Shown here piece after piece: positions 7,802-15,024 of a stretch of 34,696 nucleotides of DNA. This DNA is from an uncultured Bacteroidales bacterium. GTDB taxonomy: Bacteria > Bacteroidota > Bacteroidia > Bacteroidales > Paludibacteraceae. The notes beneath the pieces are model-generated. The model worked only from the letters and a program-made list of their open reading frames with translations, had not been told where the DNA came from and did no database searches. How positions within the stretch are numbered: the stretch's first letter is position 1; every line of letters starts with the position of its first letter. The translations under genes were made by a program, and so were the position numbers. Location of the stretch: the NCBI GenBank assembly GCA_902769535.1, contig CACXPH010000021.1:430-35125 (forward strand), given 5' to 3'.

Positions 7802-8269
7802 TTAAAGGGAGATTTCAAGAACCTCTAATTTCATTACACCTGCGGGTACCTGGATCTCAGCGGTCTCGCCTACTTTCTTGCCCATCAGACCTTTCGCAAT
7901 CGGAGTGGTGACGGATATTTTACCCTCTGCGAGGTTCGCTTCCCCTTCGGTCACGAGATGGAAAATTTTCTCCATTCCGTTCTGCATGCGTACGCGCACT
8001 TTGGTCAAAATCTGCACCTCGTCGGTACGGATATCATTCACGTCCAACACGCGTGCCTCAGCCAAACGAGCTTTGAGCACAGCTATCTTGGTTTCCAGTG
8101 CTCCCTGTGCTTCCTTCGCTGCGTCATACTCCGCATTCTCACTCAAATCGCCTTTCTCACGTGCCTCAGCAATCGCGGCAATGATACGCGGGCGCTCAAC
8201 AGTCTCCAACTGCTGAATCTCCTCTTTCAATTTCTTCAGACCTTCTTCGGTCATATACGTTACTGCCAT
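7802..8269 (-). CDS. greA: Transcription elongation factor GreA
   Basis: Binds the secondary channel of RNA polymerase and stimulates cleavage of backtracked RNA. The length of 155 residues is standard. The N-terminal coiled coil (about 1-75) carries the catalytic tip GDLSENAEYDAAKE with acidic Asp41 and Glu44, as in E. coli GreA. The C-terminal FKBP-like domain follows (GKISVTTPIAKGLMGKKVGETAEI). A 32-codon ORF lies 57 nt upstream, and a structured leader with terminator-like hairpins lies before that. In E. coli the greA leader is also attenuated (GraL RNAs), so leader control is plausible here. Confidence 0.97.
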   Translation of the reverse strand: MAVTYMTEEGLKKLKEEIQQLETVERPRIIAAIAEAREKGDLSENAEYDAAKEAQGALETKIAVLKARLAEARVLDVNDIRTDEVQILTKVRVRMQNGMEKIFHLVTEGEANLAEGKISVTTPIAKGLMGKKVGETAEIQVPAGVMKLEVLEISL

Positions 8270-8326
8270 GTTATATTTTTGATTTATGATTTCTTAACTT
8301 GCGTACGATTATTTCAAATGTATGAT

Positions 8327-8425
8327 TTAATACTTACGCGTAAGTATCTCGTTCGCTATAATCGCTTTGCGAACTTCCTCTACATCCGTCAAATCCGGAA
8401 TTGTATTTGTATTCTCTTCAGCCAT
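8327..8425 (-). CDS. 32-residue small protein upstream of greA
   Basis: A 32-codon ORF (starts MAEENTNTIPDL, ends ANEILTRKY) opens directly after a run of eight T and ends 57 nt before greA. It is acidic at the start and amphipathic (VEEVRKAIIANEIL) at the end. It could be a genuine small protein or a leader peptide controlling greA. The frame continues upstream to 8509, but that part is the structured leader and is unlikely to be translated. I do not recognise a family with confidence. No Shine-Dalgarno is present, which is normal for this phylum. Confidence 0.55.
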   Translation of the reverse strand: MAEENTNTIPDLTDVEEVRKAIIANEILTRKY

Positions 8426-8573
8426 AAAAAAAAGCCCATAGTTAGTCTTTTGTCTAAAAACAATAGGCCTATTGGGACCTATTCTTTTTCGGCTCTTGTC
8501 TAAAAACAATAGGAAACTTCACAGCCTCCTATTGCCATTAAACCTAAACCTTAACTATGAAAATTTAATATTT
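8426..8573 (-). ncRNA. Structured leader RNA of the greA operon
   Basis: Between the promoter (8580-8611) and the small ORF, about 148 nt fold strongly on the minus strand. An outer stem pairs CATAGTTA (8552-8559) with TAACTATG (8437-8444) and is followed by GGGC and eight U (8426-8433). Inside lie two similar units (8493-8534 and 8447-8484), each an AATAGG...CCTATT hairpin followed by TTTTTAGACAA. Copies of AATAGG and CCTATT can swap partners between units, and 8461-8474 is a perfect palindrome (CAATAGGCCTATTG). This looks like an attenuator or an independent small RNA. It is not a known riboswitch that I can name. Confidence 0.55.
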
Positions 8574-8579
8574 TCAGTG

Positions 8580-8611
8580 CAAAAGTACTGCTTTTATTTC
8601 ATATAACCAAA
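8580..8611 (-). promoter_or_regulatory. Promoter of the greA-HIT unit
   Basis: Minus-strand -7 TACTTTTG (8580-8587), 20 nt, -33 TTTG (8608-8611). The predicted transcription start is near 8573, giving a leader of about 150 nt before the first ORF. Confidence 0.85.
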
Positions 8612-8655
8612 TAATTTGGCAAAAAAGTGCAGAATTTCTTCTTTTTTTCACCAAA

Positions 8656-10008
8656 TTACACTATTTCGCCTCGTAAAGTGGCGGCAGTTGCCTCTAAGAT
8701 GCGCACTTGAACGAGATCTCCTATCTTCTGATCGGTGCGCGGGAAGACCACGGTCTTGTACTGTTCGGTACGACCGTACATGTCGTCATGGCTGCGTTTG
8801 GAGAAGCCTTCGACAAGCACCTCGACGGTCTTTCCTATCTCGCGCTGGTTGGACTCCAGCGACAGTTGGGTCTGCAGCGCAATGATCTCATTGAGTCGGC
8901 GCACTTTCTCTTCCTCGGAGATATTATCCGGCAGGTGTTTATGCGCATACGTACCGGGACGCTCGGAGTACTTGAACATGAACGCCGAGTCAAAACCCAC
9001 CTCGCGCATGAGGCTCAGCGTCTGGGCATGGTCTTCGAGTGTCTCGTCGTGGAAACCGCAGAAGATATCCGTACTGATAGCCGCTGTGGGCAGGATGCGT
9101 CGGATAGCTGCGATACGGTCCAAGTACCACTCACGGGTGTACTTCCGATTCATGAGCTTGAGGATGTGATTCGAACCGGACTGCACCGCGAGATGAATGA
9201 ACTTACAGAGGTTCTTATGGCGGCTGATGGCCTCGAGCGTCTTATCACTCATATCCTTCGGGTGCGAAGTTGTAAAGCGAATACGCATGTCTGGCACAGC
9301 CTCAGCGACGATCTCTAACAGGTCCGCGAAATCCACCACCGAACCGTCCTCACGGACGAAGCGATAGGAGTTGACATTCTGACCAAGGAGGGTCACTTCT
9401 TTGTAACCGCGGATTTGGAGGTCACGTACCTCATTGAGGATAGACTCGACGTCACGACTGCGCTCGCGACCGCGGGTATACGGTACCACACAGTAGGAGC
9501 AGAAGTTATTGCAACCACGCATAATCGACACGAAGCCACTGATGGAGCGGCCGATACGCGAAGGGATGATCTGGCGGTAAGTCTCCGTCGTACTCAGTTC
9601 CACATTCATCGCCTTATGGCCTTGTTCGCACTGCGCCAGCAGGTTCGGGATATCGAGATACGCATCCGGTCCCGCTACAAAATCCACACCGAAATCATCT
9701 ATCAGTTCCTGTCCCATCCGCTCGGCCATACAACCGATGACACCCACGGTGTATTTGTGATTGGTGATTGGTGATTGGTGATTGGTGATTTTATTTTTCG
9801 CCATTAGTCCCTTCAACTCTCGAAGGCGGGCACCCACTTTCTGCTCGGCGTTATCACGAATAGAGCAGGTATTGAGCAGGATGATATCCGCATCTTCCCA
9901 GCGCTCGGTGAGTTCCGCATCGGTAGTCTCCATGATAGCTGCCACCACCTCACTGTCCGCGACATTCATCTGGCAACCATAGGTCTCTATGTAAAATTTT
10001 TTTTGCAT
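8656..10008 (-). CDS. miaB: tRNA-2-methylthio-N6-dimethylallyladenosine synthase
   Basis: Radical-SAM methylthiotransferase that makes ms2i6A at position 37 of tRNAs. From the ATG at 10008 it has 450 residues. The N-terminal UPF0004 domain carries Cys12, Cys48 and Cys93 for the auxiliary cluster. The radical-SAM motif RGCNNFCSYC gives Cys166, Cys170 and Cys173. A C-terminal TRAM domain begins near residue 390 (GKTVEVLVEG). The frame is open upstream to 10146, but that part is the antisense of the tRNA-Pro gene; the MiaB family starts at KFYIETYGCQMN. Residues about 73-85 (KITNHQSPITNHK) are an insertion encoded by a 7-bp tandem repeat (9757-9790) in a loop just before Cys93. No clear promoter was found on this strand. 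Confidence 0.96.
   Translation of the reverse strand: MQKKFYIETYGCQMNVADSEVVAAIMETTDAELTERWEDADIILLNTCSIRDNAEQKVGARLRELKGLMAKNKITNHQSPITNHKYTVGVIGCMAERMGQELIDDFGVDFVAGPDAYLDIPNLLAQCEQGHKAMNVELSTTETYRQIIPSRIGRSISGFVSIMRGCNNFCSYCVVPYTRGRERSRDVESILNEVRDLQIRGYKEVTLLGQNVNSYRFVREDGSVVDFADLLEIVAEAVPDMRIRFTTSHPKDMSDKTLEAISRHKNLCKFIHLAVQSGSNHILKLMNRKYTREWYLDRIAAIRRILPTAAISTDIFCGFHDETLEDHAQTLSLMREVGFDSAFMFKYSERPGTYAHKHLPDNISEEEKVRRLNEIIALQTQLSLESNQREIGKTVEVLVEGFSKRSHDDMYGRTEQYKTVVFPRTDQKIGDLVQVRILEATAATLRGEIV
9757..9790. repeat. Heptamer tandem repeat (GTGATTG) inside miaB
   Basis: 4.9 perfect copies of GTGATTG. Seven is not a multiple of three, so gain or loss of one copy would shift the miaB frame. 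The same unit occurs in tsaB (12997-13034). Confidence 0.95.
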
Positions 10009-10012
10009 TTTA

Positions 10013-10044
10013 TTTGCGTATTCCAAATTTTTGTTGTACCTTTG
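10013..10044 (+). promoter_or_regulatory. Promoter of the tRNA-Pro gene
   Basis: Plus-strand -33 TTTG (10013-10016), 20 nt, -7 TACCTTTG (10037-10044). The mature tRNA starts 26 nt after the -7 box. Confidence 0.85.
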
Positions 10045-10069
10045 CACCCGCTTTTGAAAAATAAAGCGA

Positions 10070-10143
10070 CGGGGAGTGGCGCAGCCCGGTAGCGCAACGG
10101 TCTGGGGGACCGGAGGTCGCGTGTTCGAATCACGTCTCCCCGA
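10070..10143 (+). tRNA. tRNA-Pro (anticodon GGG)
   Basis: 74 nt with a perfect 7-bp acceptor stem CGGGGAG/CTCCCCG. The D arm is GCGC/GCGC, the anticodon loop is CTGGGGG (anticodon GGG at loop positions 3-5), and the T arm is GCGTG-TTCGAAT-CACGT. The discriminator base is A and the 3' CCA is not encoded. The first pair of the anticodon stem is an A-G mismatch. Its 3' end is repeated downstream (10124-10342). Confidence 0.95.
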
Positions 10144-10144
10144 C

Positions 10145-10172
10145 AAAAAAGATGTCTTCGGACGTCTTTTTT
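10145..10172. terminator. tRNA terminator with UUCG loop, copy 1
   Basis: AAAAAAGATGTC (10145-10156) and GACGTCTTTTTT (10161-10172) around a TTCG tetraloop, with one G-U wobble on the plus strand. It works in both directions. Confidence 0.9.
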
Positions 10173-10243
10173 GGTAGACGGATTTGAATCACGCGTGTTC
10201 TTAGCCACAAGGGCACGATTATTTCGAGTCACGTCTCCCCGAC

Positions 10244-10271
10244 AAAAAAGATGTCTTCGGACGTCTTTTTT
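10244..10271. terminator. UUCG-loop terminator, copy 2
   Basis: Exact second copy of the hairpin at 10145-10172, carried in the second 99-bp unit. It lies just beyond the 3' end of the minus-strand porW gene, so it may also end that long transcript. Confidence 0.85.
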
Positions 10272-10344
10272 GGTAGACGGATTTGAATCACGCGTGTTCT
10301 TAGCCACAAGGGCACGATTATTTCGAATCACGTCTCCCCGACAC

Positions 10345-12945
10345 CTAAAGGGTGGATACTAAAGGCAGGTTTACTTCGGTAACTGCCTTTATTTGTATCT
10401 GTTGCAGGACAGCTTGCATGTCCGCATTCTTTCGGATCAAGTCCACCCACCACTCTGCCTCGTCGAGATCCGCAAAACCGCTGATACGCAGTGCGCATCC
10501 TTCGCCGAAGACCGGCATCTTCTGCAGGTCGAAATCACGAATAAGGAACTGCGAGAAGTTGAACAGCGCTACTTCATAGAGCATTTCGTTGAGTGCCTGT
10601 TCATCCGCTGTCGGTAGGATCAGCAGCACCACGGAGGGTTGTTTGCGGTCTTCACTCCATTGCTGCGTGGTATTGCCTTCTTCCTCTTCTTCGGTCTTAT
10701 CCGTTTGTTCCCGCAGTTCAGCCAGGTCACCGGTGGCACCACCCTTTTGGCTCTCCATGCCTTGTCCCAACATGGCGAGCATGTCTTTCGCCATCGCGCC
10801 TAACTCAGTGCTACCGTAGTTCGCAACGAGTTGCTGCAGTTCGGTCACGAACGCGTCCTGTCCTTCGGTGCGGGCTACTGCCACGGCGTTGAGGAAGAGG
10901 AAACGCGGCATGAGACGACTCTCGGGATAGTCGGTCTGCGCCTGTTGCTTGTTAGCTTTCACAACGTCATACTGTCCTTTGGTATAGGCTGCATAGGTTG
11001 CTGCATAGAGCGAGTCTTGCGTCTCCAACATCCGCCGCATGCGGGCTATATACGCCTCGTCATGACGCAGTTCGAGCAGTTGTTCTTCTTCGTGGATAGC
11101 CACCACGGACGGATGTGCACCCCAACGTTTGTCGAGTTCGGCCAGGGTCTCTTGCGCCAGTTGTTCGTCCATCAGTCGGTCGCGGTAGATATAATAGAGT
11201 GCGACCATGGCTTCGCGGCATAGGCTGTCGCAGACCGCATAGTCCTGTTCGGTCTTAGGTATCTGCTGGAGGTAGTATTCGGGCTTATGCGTGTCGGTCT
11301 CTATCTTCGCCGGCAATCCCGTTGAATCCATAGCGAGTGTATCTAATCCGATTGAATCGGATACTATCGGATCTGATCCGAAGTTATCGGAAGCTACCAC
11401 CTGCTTGTTCTGACGGCGCCAGTTATCCTCGAGCGGACGGTTACCCCATTTACGCCGCCATTCCTGCTGACCTTGTTTGATGAGTTGCGGGTTATAGAAA
11501 TACCAATCCCCTTTCTGCATACCGCCACCGCCTAACATATTGGATGTATTGACACTCCGCGGCCCCTCATCGTCATGCTCGCGGTCACGGGCTGCCTGCG
11601 CCTGCTTGATGGAGTCTTGTTTCTCCGCCTCAATGAGGTCGGCAATGATCTTATCGACGATGGCGCGCTGTTCTTCGGGCGTCATATGTCCGAGTCGCTG
11701 GAGCGAGTCCTGCAATTGGGCTTGGGTGTACGAAACGATCAGTTCATCCAACACCTCCGAGCGTTTCTGCACACGCGCATATTCGGGGTTCTCCGCCGTG
11801 AGGATGGTCACCGCCTCGCGGTAACACGGTTGTGCCTTCACGTACGCGCGTTGTTCAAAATATATATCGCCCGCGCGCAGGAGGATAGCTGCCTTGGCCG
11901 TGCCGCCTTGCGTGGACTGCTCGATGGCTTTCTCGTACATCTCAAGCGCCTTGGCAGTATCTTTGCTGGTGAGGTAGATGTTTCCCATTGCGCCGTAGAT
12001 GAGATCAAGCCGGTCTTTGAATTTCGTCTGCTTGGTCATCGTACGCAGTTTACGCAGGCTGTTCTTACCACCCAACTCCGCCATTCGGATGCGTGCATTG
12101 AAATCCATCTCGTTCTCCGGCGCCATGCGGATGACGTATTTATAGGCATGAATAGCGTCTGCGGGTTTGCTCTCCTTCTCGTATAGTTGCCCTAACACAT
12201 AAGCAAAGCGCGGACGGTATATCTTCCGTTTCTCATGCGGCATGGCTATCTTGACGAAAGGCAGTGCCTCATGGTAATGCTCGCCGTGAAGCAGCACATC
12301 CGCCTTGACGGCCGAGTAGAGTTTGGCATGCTTACGGCTGAGTGCATCTATCTGCACGCGGTTAAGCATGTCTTCCGCCTCGTACTGCCATCCTAATTCA
12401 GCATACGACCGCGCGATCCATAACTGGCACTGCGCGATCATGTCCGGGTCGTTCTGGTAATGATTGATGATATAATTGAAGGTACTGACGGCGCCCAGGA
12501 AGTCTGCCTTATGGAACTCCGCCTGACCAAGTCGCAGCCATGCGAGGTTCATGTTCGCATTGAATTCCTCGGACTGCAACCACAGTTTATATTTGGGATC
12601 GTTGGCCTTTTTCGGGTCACGTTTGGGTTTCGCTTTGATCGAGTGCAGTTTGATGCACTTACGGCATTTGTCGATGGTCTTGTCCATCTGGGAAGTAGCC
12701 GCCTGAGCCGCCGTATGGTTCGAGACGGGATAGAGATAGAGGACGCGTGTGTAATCGTCCGTGTTGGCATCGCGAATGGCCTTGAGACCGTCTTCGTACG
12801 CAATGTTACCGTTGTAAAGGATGTTATATTTGACTTTCGTCTGATGGAACGAGCGAGTTGCCCACGTATTTTTCTGCGTGGAACAACTTGCAAACGTCAG
12901 TGCAGCAAGTAAAAGGAGTACGATGTTATTTGAGACCTTTGACAT
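10345..12945 (-). CDS. porW: PorW/SprE-type T9SS lipoprotein with TPR repeats
   Basis: Outer-membrane lipoprotein required for type IX secretion and, in flavobacteria, for gliding (PorW in Porphyromonas, SprE in Flavobacterium). The 866 residues match SprE length. Signal peptide SNNIVLLLLAALTFAS is followed by acceptor Cys21. The mature start STQKNTWATRSFHQTKVKYN and the NILYNGNIAY segment are family-typical, as are DWYFYNPQLIKQGQQEW and RRKWGNRPLEDNWRR. TPR-like helices fill roughly 135-430, and a Gln/Glu/Lys-rich linker follows. I chose the ATG at 12945, overlapping the tsaB end by 20 nt; another ATG lies at 12960. Last gene of the surface operon. The DNA at 11346-11381 has two back-to-back short palindromes (ATCCGAT/ATCGGAT and TCGGATC/GATCCGA) encoding an Asp/Ser-rich stretch. 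Confidence 0.88.
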   Translation of the reverse strand: MSKVSNNIVLLLLAALTFASCSTQKNTWATRSFHQTKVKYNILYNGNIAYEDGLKAIRDANTDDYTRVLYLYPVSNHTAAQAATSQMDKTIDKCRKCIKLHSIKAKPKRDPKKANDPKYKLWLQSEEFNANMNLAWLRLGQAEFHKADFLGAVSTFNYIINHYQNDPDMIAQCQLWIARSYAELGWQYEAEDMLNRVQIDALSRKHAKLYSAVKADVLLHGEHYHEALPFVKIAMPHEKRKIYRPRFAYVLGQLYEKESKPADAIHAYKYVIRMAPENEMDFNARIRMAELGGKNSLRKLRTMTKQTKFKDRLDLIYGAMGNIYLTSKDTAKALEMYEKAIEQSTQGGTAKAAILLRAGDIYFEQRAYVKAQPCYREAVTILTAENPEYARVQKRSEVLDELIVSYTQAQLQDSLQRLGHMTPEEQRAIVDKIIADLIEAEKQDSIKQAQAARDREHDDEGPRSVNTSNMLGGGGMQKGDWYFYNPQLIKQGQQEWRRKWGNRPLEDNWRRQNKQVVASDNFGSDPIVSDSIGLDTLAMDSTGLPAKIETDTHKPEYYLQQIPKTEQDYAVCDSLCREAMVALYYIYRDRLMDEQLAQETLAELDKRWGAHPSVVAIHEEEQLLELRHDEAYIARMRRMLETQDSLYAATYAAYTKGQYDVVKANKQQAQTDYPESRLMPRFLFLNAVAVARTEGQDAFVTELQQLVANYGSTELGAMAKDMLAMLGQGMESQKGGATGDLAELREQTDKTEEEEEGNTTQQWSEDRKQPSVVLLILPTADEQALNEMLYEVALFNFSQFLIRDFDLQKMPVFGEGCALRISGFADLDEAEWWVDLIRKNADMQAVLQQIQIKAVTEVNLPLVSTL

Positions 12946-13612
12946 GACTCTGTGCTGCAATGAATTCCTTTAGATAGTAGGGTTCGTAGTATGCCAATTG
13001 GTGATTGGTGATTGGTGGTTGGTGATTGGTGATTTTCTCCGCCAATACACCCACATACTGCGCTTCGGGAACGATACTGGGGATGAAGTGCCAGTTAGGT
13101 TTGGTAAAGACTTTCGCGCACTTCTCTGCTCCGTCGCCGAAGTAATAGACCGGTTCGTCTCCGGTATACAGACTTTCTTCACTCTCTACGACCACGGCCT
13201 TCGTCTCGCCGTTAATCATCGTGTACACTTCCATACGACGTGCGTCAATCATGGGCACGAATAAAGGTGAGAGGTGAGAGGTGAGAGGTGAGAGGTGTTC
13301 TTTCGCTGACTCACATAAGACCTCTAGCGTCGGTACGGGAATTAAGGGAATGTTCAGACCGTAACAGAGACCTTTGGCAGTCGATGTACCGATACGGAGA
13401 CCGGTGTAGCTACCGGGCCCTTCGGAGAGAGCAACCGCCTCTATAGAGAGGTGCTGCTCACGCGCGAACGCGAGCAGTTCCTCTAAATAGCGAGGTAGCA
13501 ACCGTGCATGGTTGCTACCGTCGTGGCATATACACTGCTTGATCGGCGTGCCATCCTTGCAGATGGCAGCCGAACAAACCGATGTACTAGTTTCGATACA
13601 TAGTATCGTCAT
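12926..13612 (-). CDS. tsaB: tRNA threonylcarbamoyladenosine biosynthesis protein TsaB
   Basis: Non-catalytic ASKHA-fold partner of TsaD, needed for t6A at position 37 of ANN-decoding tRNAs. It has 228 residues. Family signatures are MTILCIETSTSVCSAAI at the start and EGPGSYTGLRIGTSTAKG at 64-81. Two loops are made of repeat-encoded residues. HLSPLTSHLSP (about 106-116) comes from GTGAGAG copies at 13267-13297. ITNHQPPITNHQ (about 194-205) comes from GTGATTG copies at 12997-13034. It lies 3 nt after the barrel-protein gene and overlaps porW, so it is embedded in the surface operon. The repeats could make expression unstable in length, since 7-bp changes break the frame. Confidence 0.94.
   Translation of the reverse strand: MTILCIETSTSVCSAAICKDGTPIKQCICHDGSNHARLLPRYLEELLAFAREQHLSIEAVALSEGPGSYTGLRIGTSTAKGLCYGLNIPLIPVPTLEVLCESAKEHLSPLTSHLSPLFVPMIDARRMEVYTMINGETKAVVVESEESLYTGDEPVYYFGDGAEKCAKVFTKPNWHFIPSIVPEAQYVGVLAEKITNHQPPITNHQLAYYEPYYLKEFIAAQSHVKGLK
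12997..13034. repeat. Heptamer repeat (GTGATTG) near the tsaB 3' end
   Basis: About 5.4 copies of GTGATTG with one variant (GTGGTTG). Same unit and same orientation as the array in miaB. Confidence 0.93.
13267..13297. repeat. Second heptamer array (GTGAGAG) in tsaB
   Basis: 4.4 perfect copies of GTGAGAG, related to the other arrays by the pattern GTGANNG. It sits in the coding region for residues about 106-116 of TsaB. Confidence 0.93.
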
Positions 13613-13615
13613 ACG

Positions 13616-15010
13616 TTAGAATAACTTCGAATCGTTGAAATGTTTCTTCTTCGGGAAGTTGAAATGGTAAGCCAACTTAATACCCGCGTCGAAGTAACCG
13701 AGCTTATCGGTGTACGCATGCGTAGCGGACAATACATCCAGTTTCGCTACGGAATCATCCGTCGGAGCTGTCAAGTTGAACAGACCTTCGGTGTTCGGAG
13801 TGTTCTTGAATGTATTGAATACGCTGTAGTTCGCATATGCACCCAGACCGAGCGAGTTACCGGACTTGAGGATCCACTCGTAACCGATCTCAGCGGTCAG
13901 CATGACGTTGATGTTGAACTGGATACCGTTCTTCTCCTCCGGTTGTTGGCCGGTGTAAACACCGGTCACCGTTTGGTCAACAACCGTGACGCCGGTCTCC
14001 TCGAATACCGCGGAGATATGCGTATTGTTCTGATCAACCGTTTGCTTGTACGGTGTGTAAACCGGGATCATGAACTTCGGACCGATGTTGAAGAACAGGC
14101 CGTTGTCATGGATCAAGGAGAACATTACCGGCACCTCCAGTTGGAGTTGGTGATCGGTTTCCTTTACGTTCTGAACATCTACAGCATAGTGTACGTTCGA
14201 CGTACCTGCCGTTCTGTCAAACTCCGTATGGTCAGCATCTTTTTCCAGACCACTCTGGTGGTAACCGATACCGAGTCCGGCAATGATACCGAGGTCCACC
14301 GGACGACCGTCCTTAGCCCAGTAGTGAGCATATTGGAGATCGAGCACAGCGTCACCACCGCAGGTCCAATGACCTTGGGTTGCTTGGTGCATGAGTGCCG
14401 AAGCACCACCACGCACACCGATGGTGAACCGGTCATAGTGATGTTTGAACTTTTGTTCGGCCTTGATCGAGTCAGTTTTTGCTTGCTCAGCGGCGGCAGC
14501 CTCAGCAGCTGCTTTTTCTTTGGCAGCAGCTTCCTCTGCGGCAGCAGCTTCGGCAGCGGCAGCAGCTTCAGCAGCGGCTTGTTGCTCAGCAGCAACAGCC
14601 TCCGCAGCAGCATGCGGGTCTTTACCCTCTTTCAGTGCAGCCTCGAAAGCAGCGCGCTCTGCAGCCTGTGCAGCCGATGCCTGCTCAGCAGCCTCTTGGG
14701 CATGACCGTTCACTTCTACCAAGCAGGTATCGCAGATCCAGGAGTAGATATTCATCAACAGAACACCATCCGGGAACTGGTTCGGATCTTTTTTGGTTCC
14801 AAGCTGACGTACGGTATGAATCTTATCCCATACCCAGGTAGAAGGTCTCTCACCTGTGCTGTACTTCACACACTCACGTTTGATCATAACGGAGTCGCCA
14901 ATAGCCACGTCAAACTCGTGCTTTGCGGGTTGCTGTGCATCCTGTGCCGAAATCGACATAACAGTTGCACAAAGGGTGGCTGCCAATAAAATTGATTTTA
15001 AAGTCTTCAT
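13616..15010 (-). CDS. Outer-membrane beta-barrel-like protein with Ala-rich helix
   Basis: Predicted envelope protein of 464 residues. Residues 1-22 are a signal peptide (MKTLKSILLAATLCATVMSISA). Residues 30-100 form a small globular domain (FDVAIGDSVMIKR...) with two Cys (93, 96). Residues about 103-186 are extremely rich in Ala, Glu and Gln (AAAEAAAAAEAAAAEEAAAK) and should be a long rigid helix or coiled coil. Residues 190-464 alternate polar and hydrophobic residues with many Gly and aromatic positions (TIGVRGGASALM, LGIIAGLGIGYH, GIKLAYHFNF), typical of an outer-membrane barrel. It may span periplasm and outer membrane, OmpA-like in layout. I do not see PorP/SprF signatures. The gene follows the giant T9SS cargo by 14 nt and precedes tsaB by 3 nt. 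A true Shine-Dalgarno (AGGAGGT) precedes it. Confidence 0.8.
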   Translation of the reverse strand: MKTLKSILLAATLCATVMSISAQDAQQPAKHEFDVAIGDSVMIKRECVKYSTGERPSTWVWDKIHTVRQLGTKKDPNQFPDGVLLMNIYSWICDTCLVEVNGHAQEAAEQASAAQAAERAAFEAALKEGKDPHAAAEAVAAEQQAAAEAAAAAEAAAAEEAAAKEKAAAEAAAAEQAKTDSIKAEQKFKHHYDRFTIGVRGGASALMHQATQGHWTCGGDAVLDLQYAHYWAKDGRPVDLGIIAGLGIGYHQSGLEKDADHTEFDRTAGTSNVHYAVDVQNVKETDHQLQLEVPVMFSLIHDNGLFFNIGPKFMIPVYTPYKQTVDQNNTHISAVFEETGVTVVDQTVTGVYTGQQPEEKNGIQFNINVMLTAEIGYEWILKSGNSLGLGAYANYSVFNTFKNTPNTEGLFNLTAPTDDSVAKLDVLSATHAYTDKLGYFDAGIKLAYHFNFPKKKHFNDSKLF

Positions 15011-15016
15011 AGTGCT

Positions 15017-15023
15017 ACCTCCT
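15017..15023 (-). promoter_or_regulatory. Canonical Shine-Dalgarno, unusual here
   Basis: AGGAGGT lies 6 nt before the ATG at 15010 and directly after the stop codon (15025-15027) of the upstream giant gene. Other genes in the window lack such a site, so it may raise translation of the barrel protein in the operon. Confidence 0.75.
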
Positions 15024-15024
15024 A

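Larger units (their letters stand above)
10124..10342 (+). repeat. 99-bp tandem repeat of the tRNA 3' end plus terminator
   Basis: Two full units (10124-10222 and 10223-10321) differ at one base and are followed by a partial third (10322-10342). Each unit begins with the tRNA T-loop and acceptor end (TTCGAATCACGTCTCCCCGA) and continues through a hairpin terminator. Each then contains further degenerate T-arm pieces, TTTGAATCACG (10183-10193) and GCGTGTTC (10193-10200 in unit 1). The last piece looks like a T arm interrupted by about 23 bp. The high identity argues for recent duplication. No integrase gene is nearby. Confidence 0.95.

Noticed and set aside
10009-10331. Apparent protein-coding frames across the tRNA-Pro and its 99-bp repeats
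   Set aside because: They are translations of tRNA and terminator sequence. The repeat is a multiple of three, so the frame stays open by chance.
10124-10342. CRISPR-like array
   Set aside because: Only two near-identical head-to-tail units with no spacers, and the unit begins inside a tRNA gene.
11346-11381. Adjacent palindromes inside porW as a regulatory or mobile element
   Set aside because: They encode an Asp/Ser-rich stretch of the protein and are explained by repeated codons.
13616-15010. PorP/SprF-type T9SS barrel
   Set aside because: The Ala-rich rod and N-terminal domain do not fit PorP/SprF, and no family motif was recognised.
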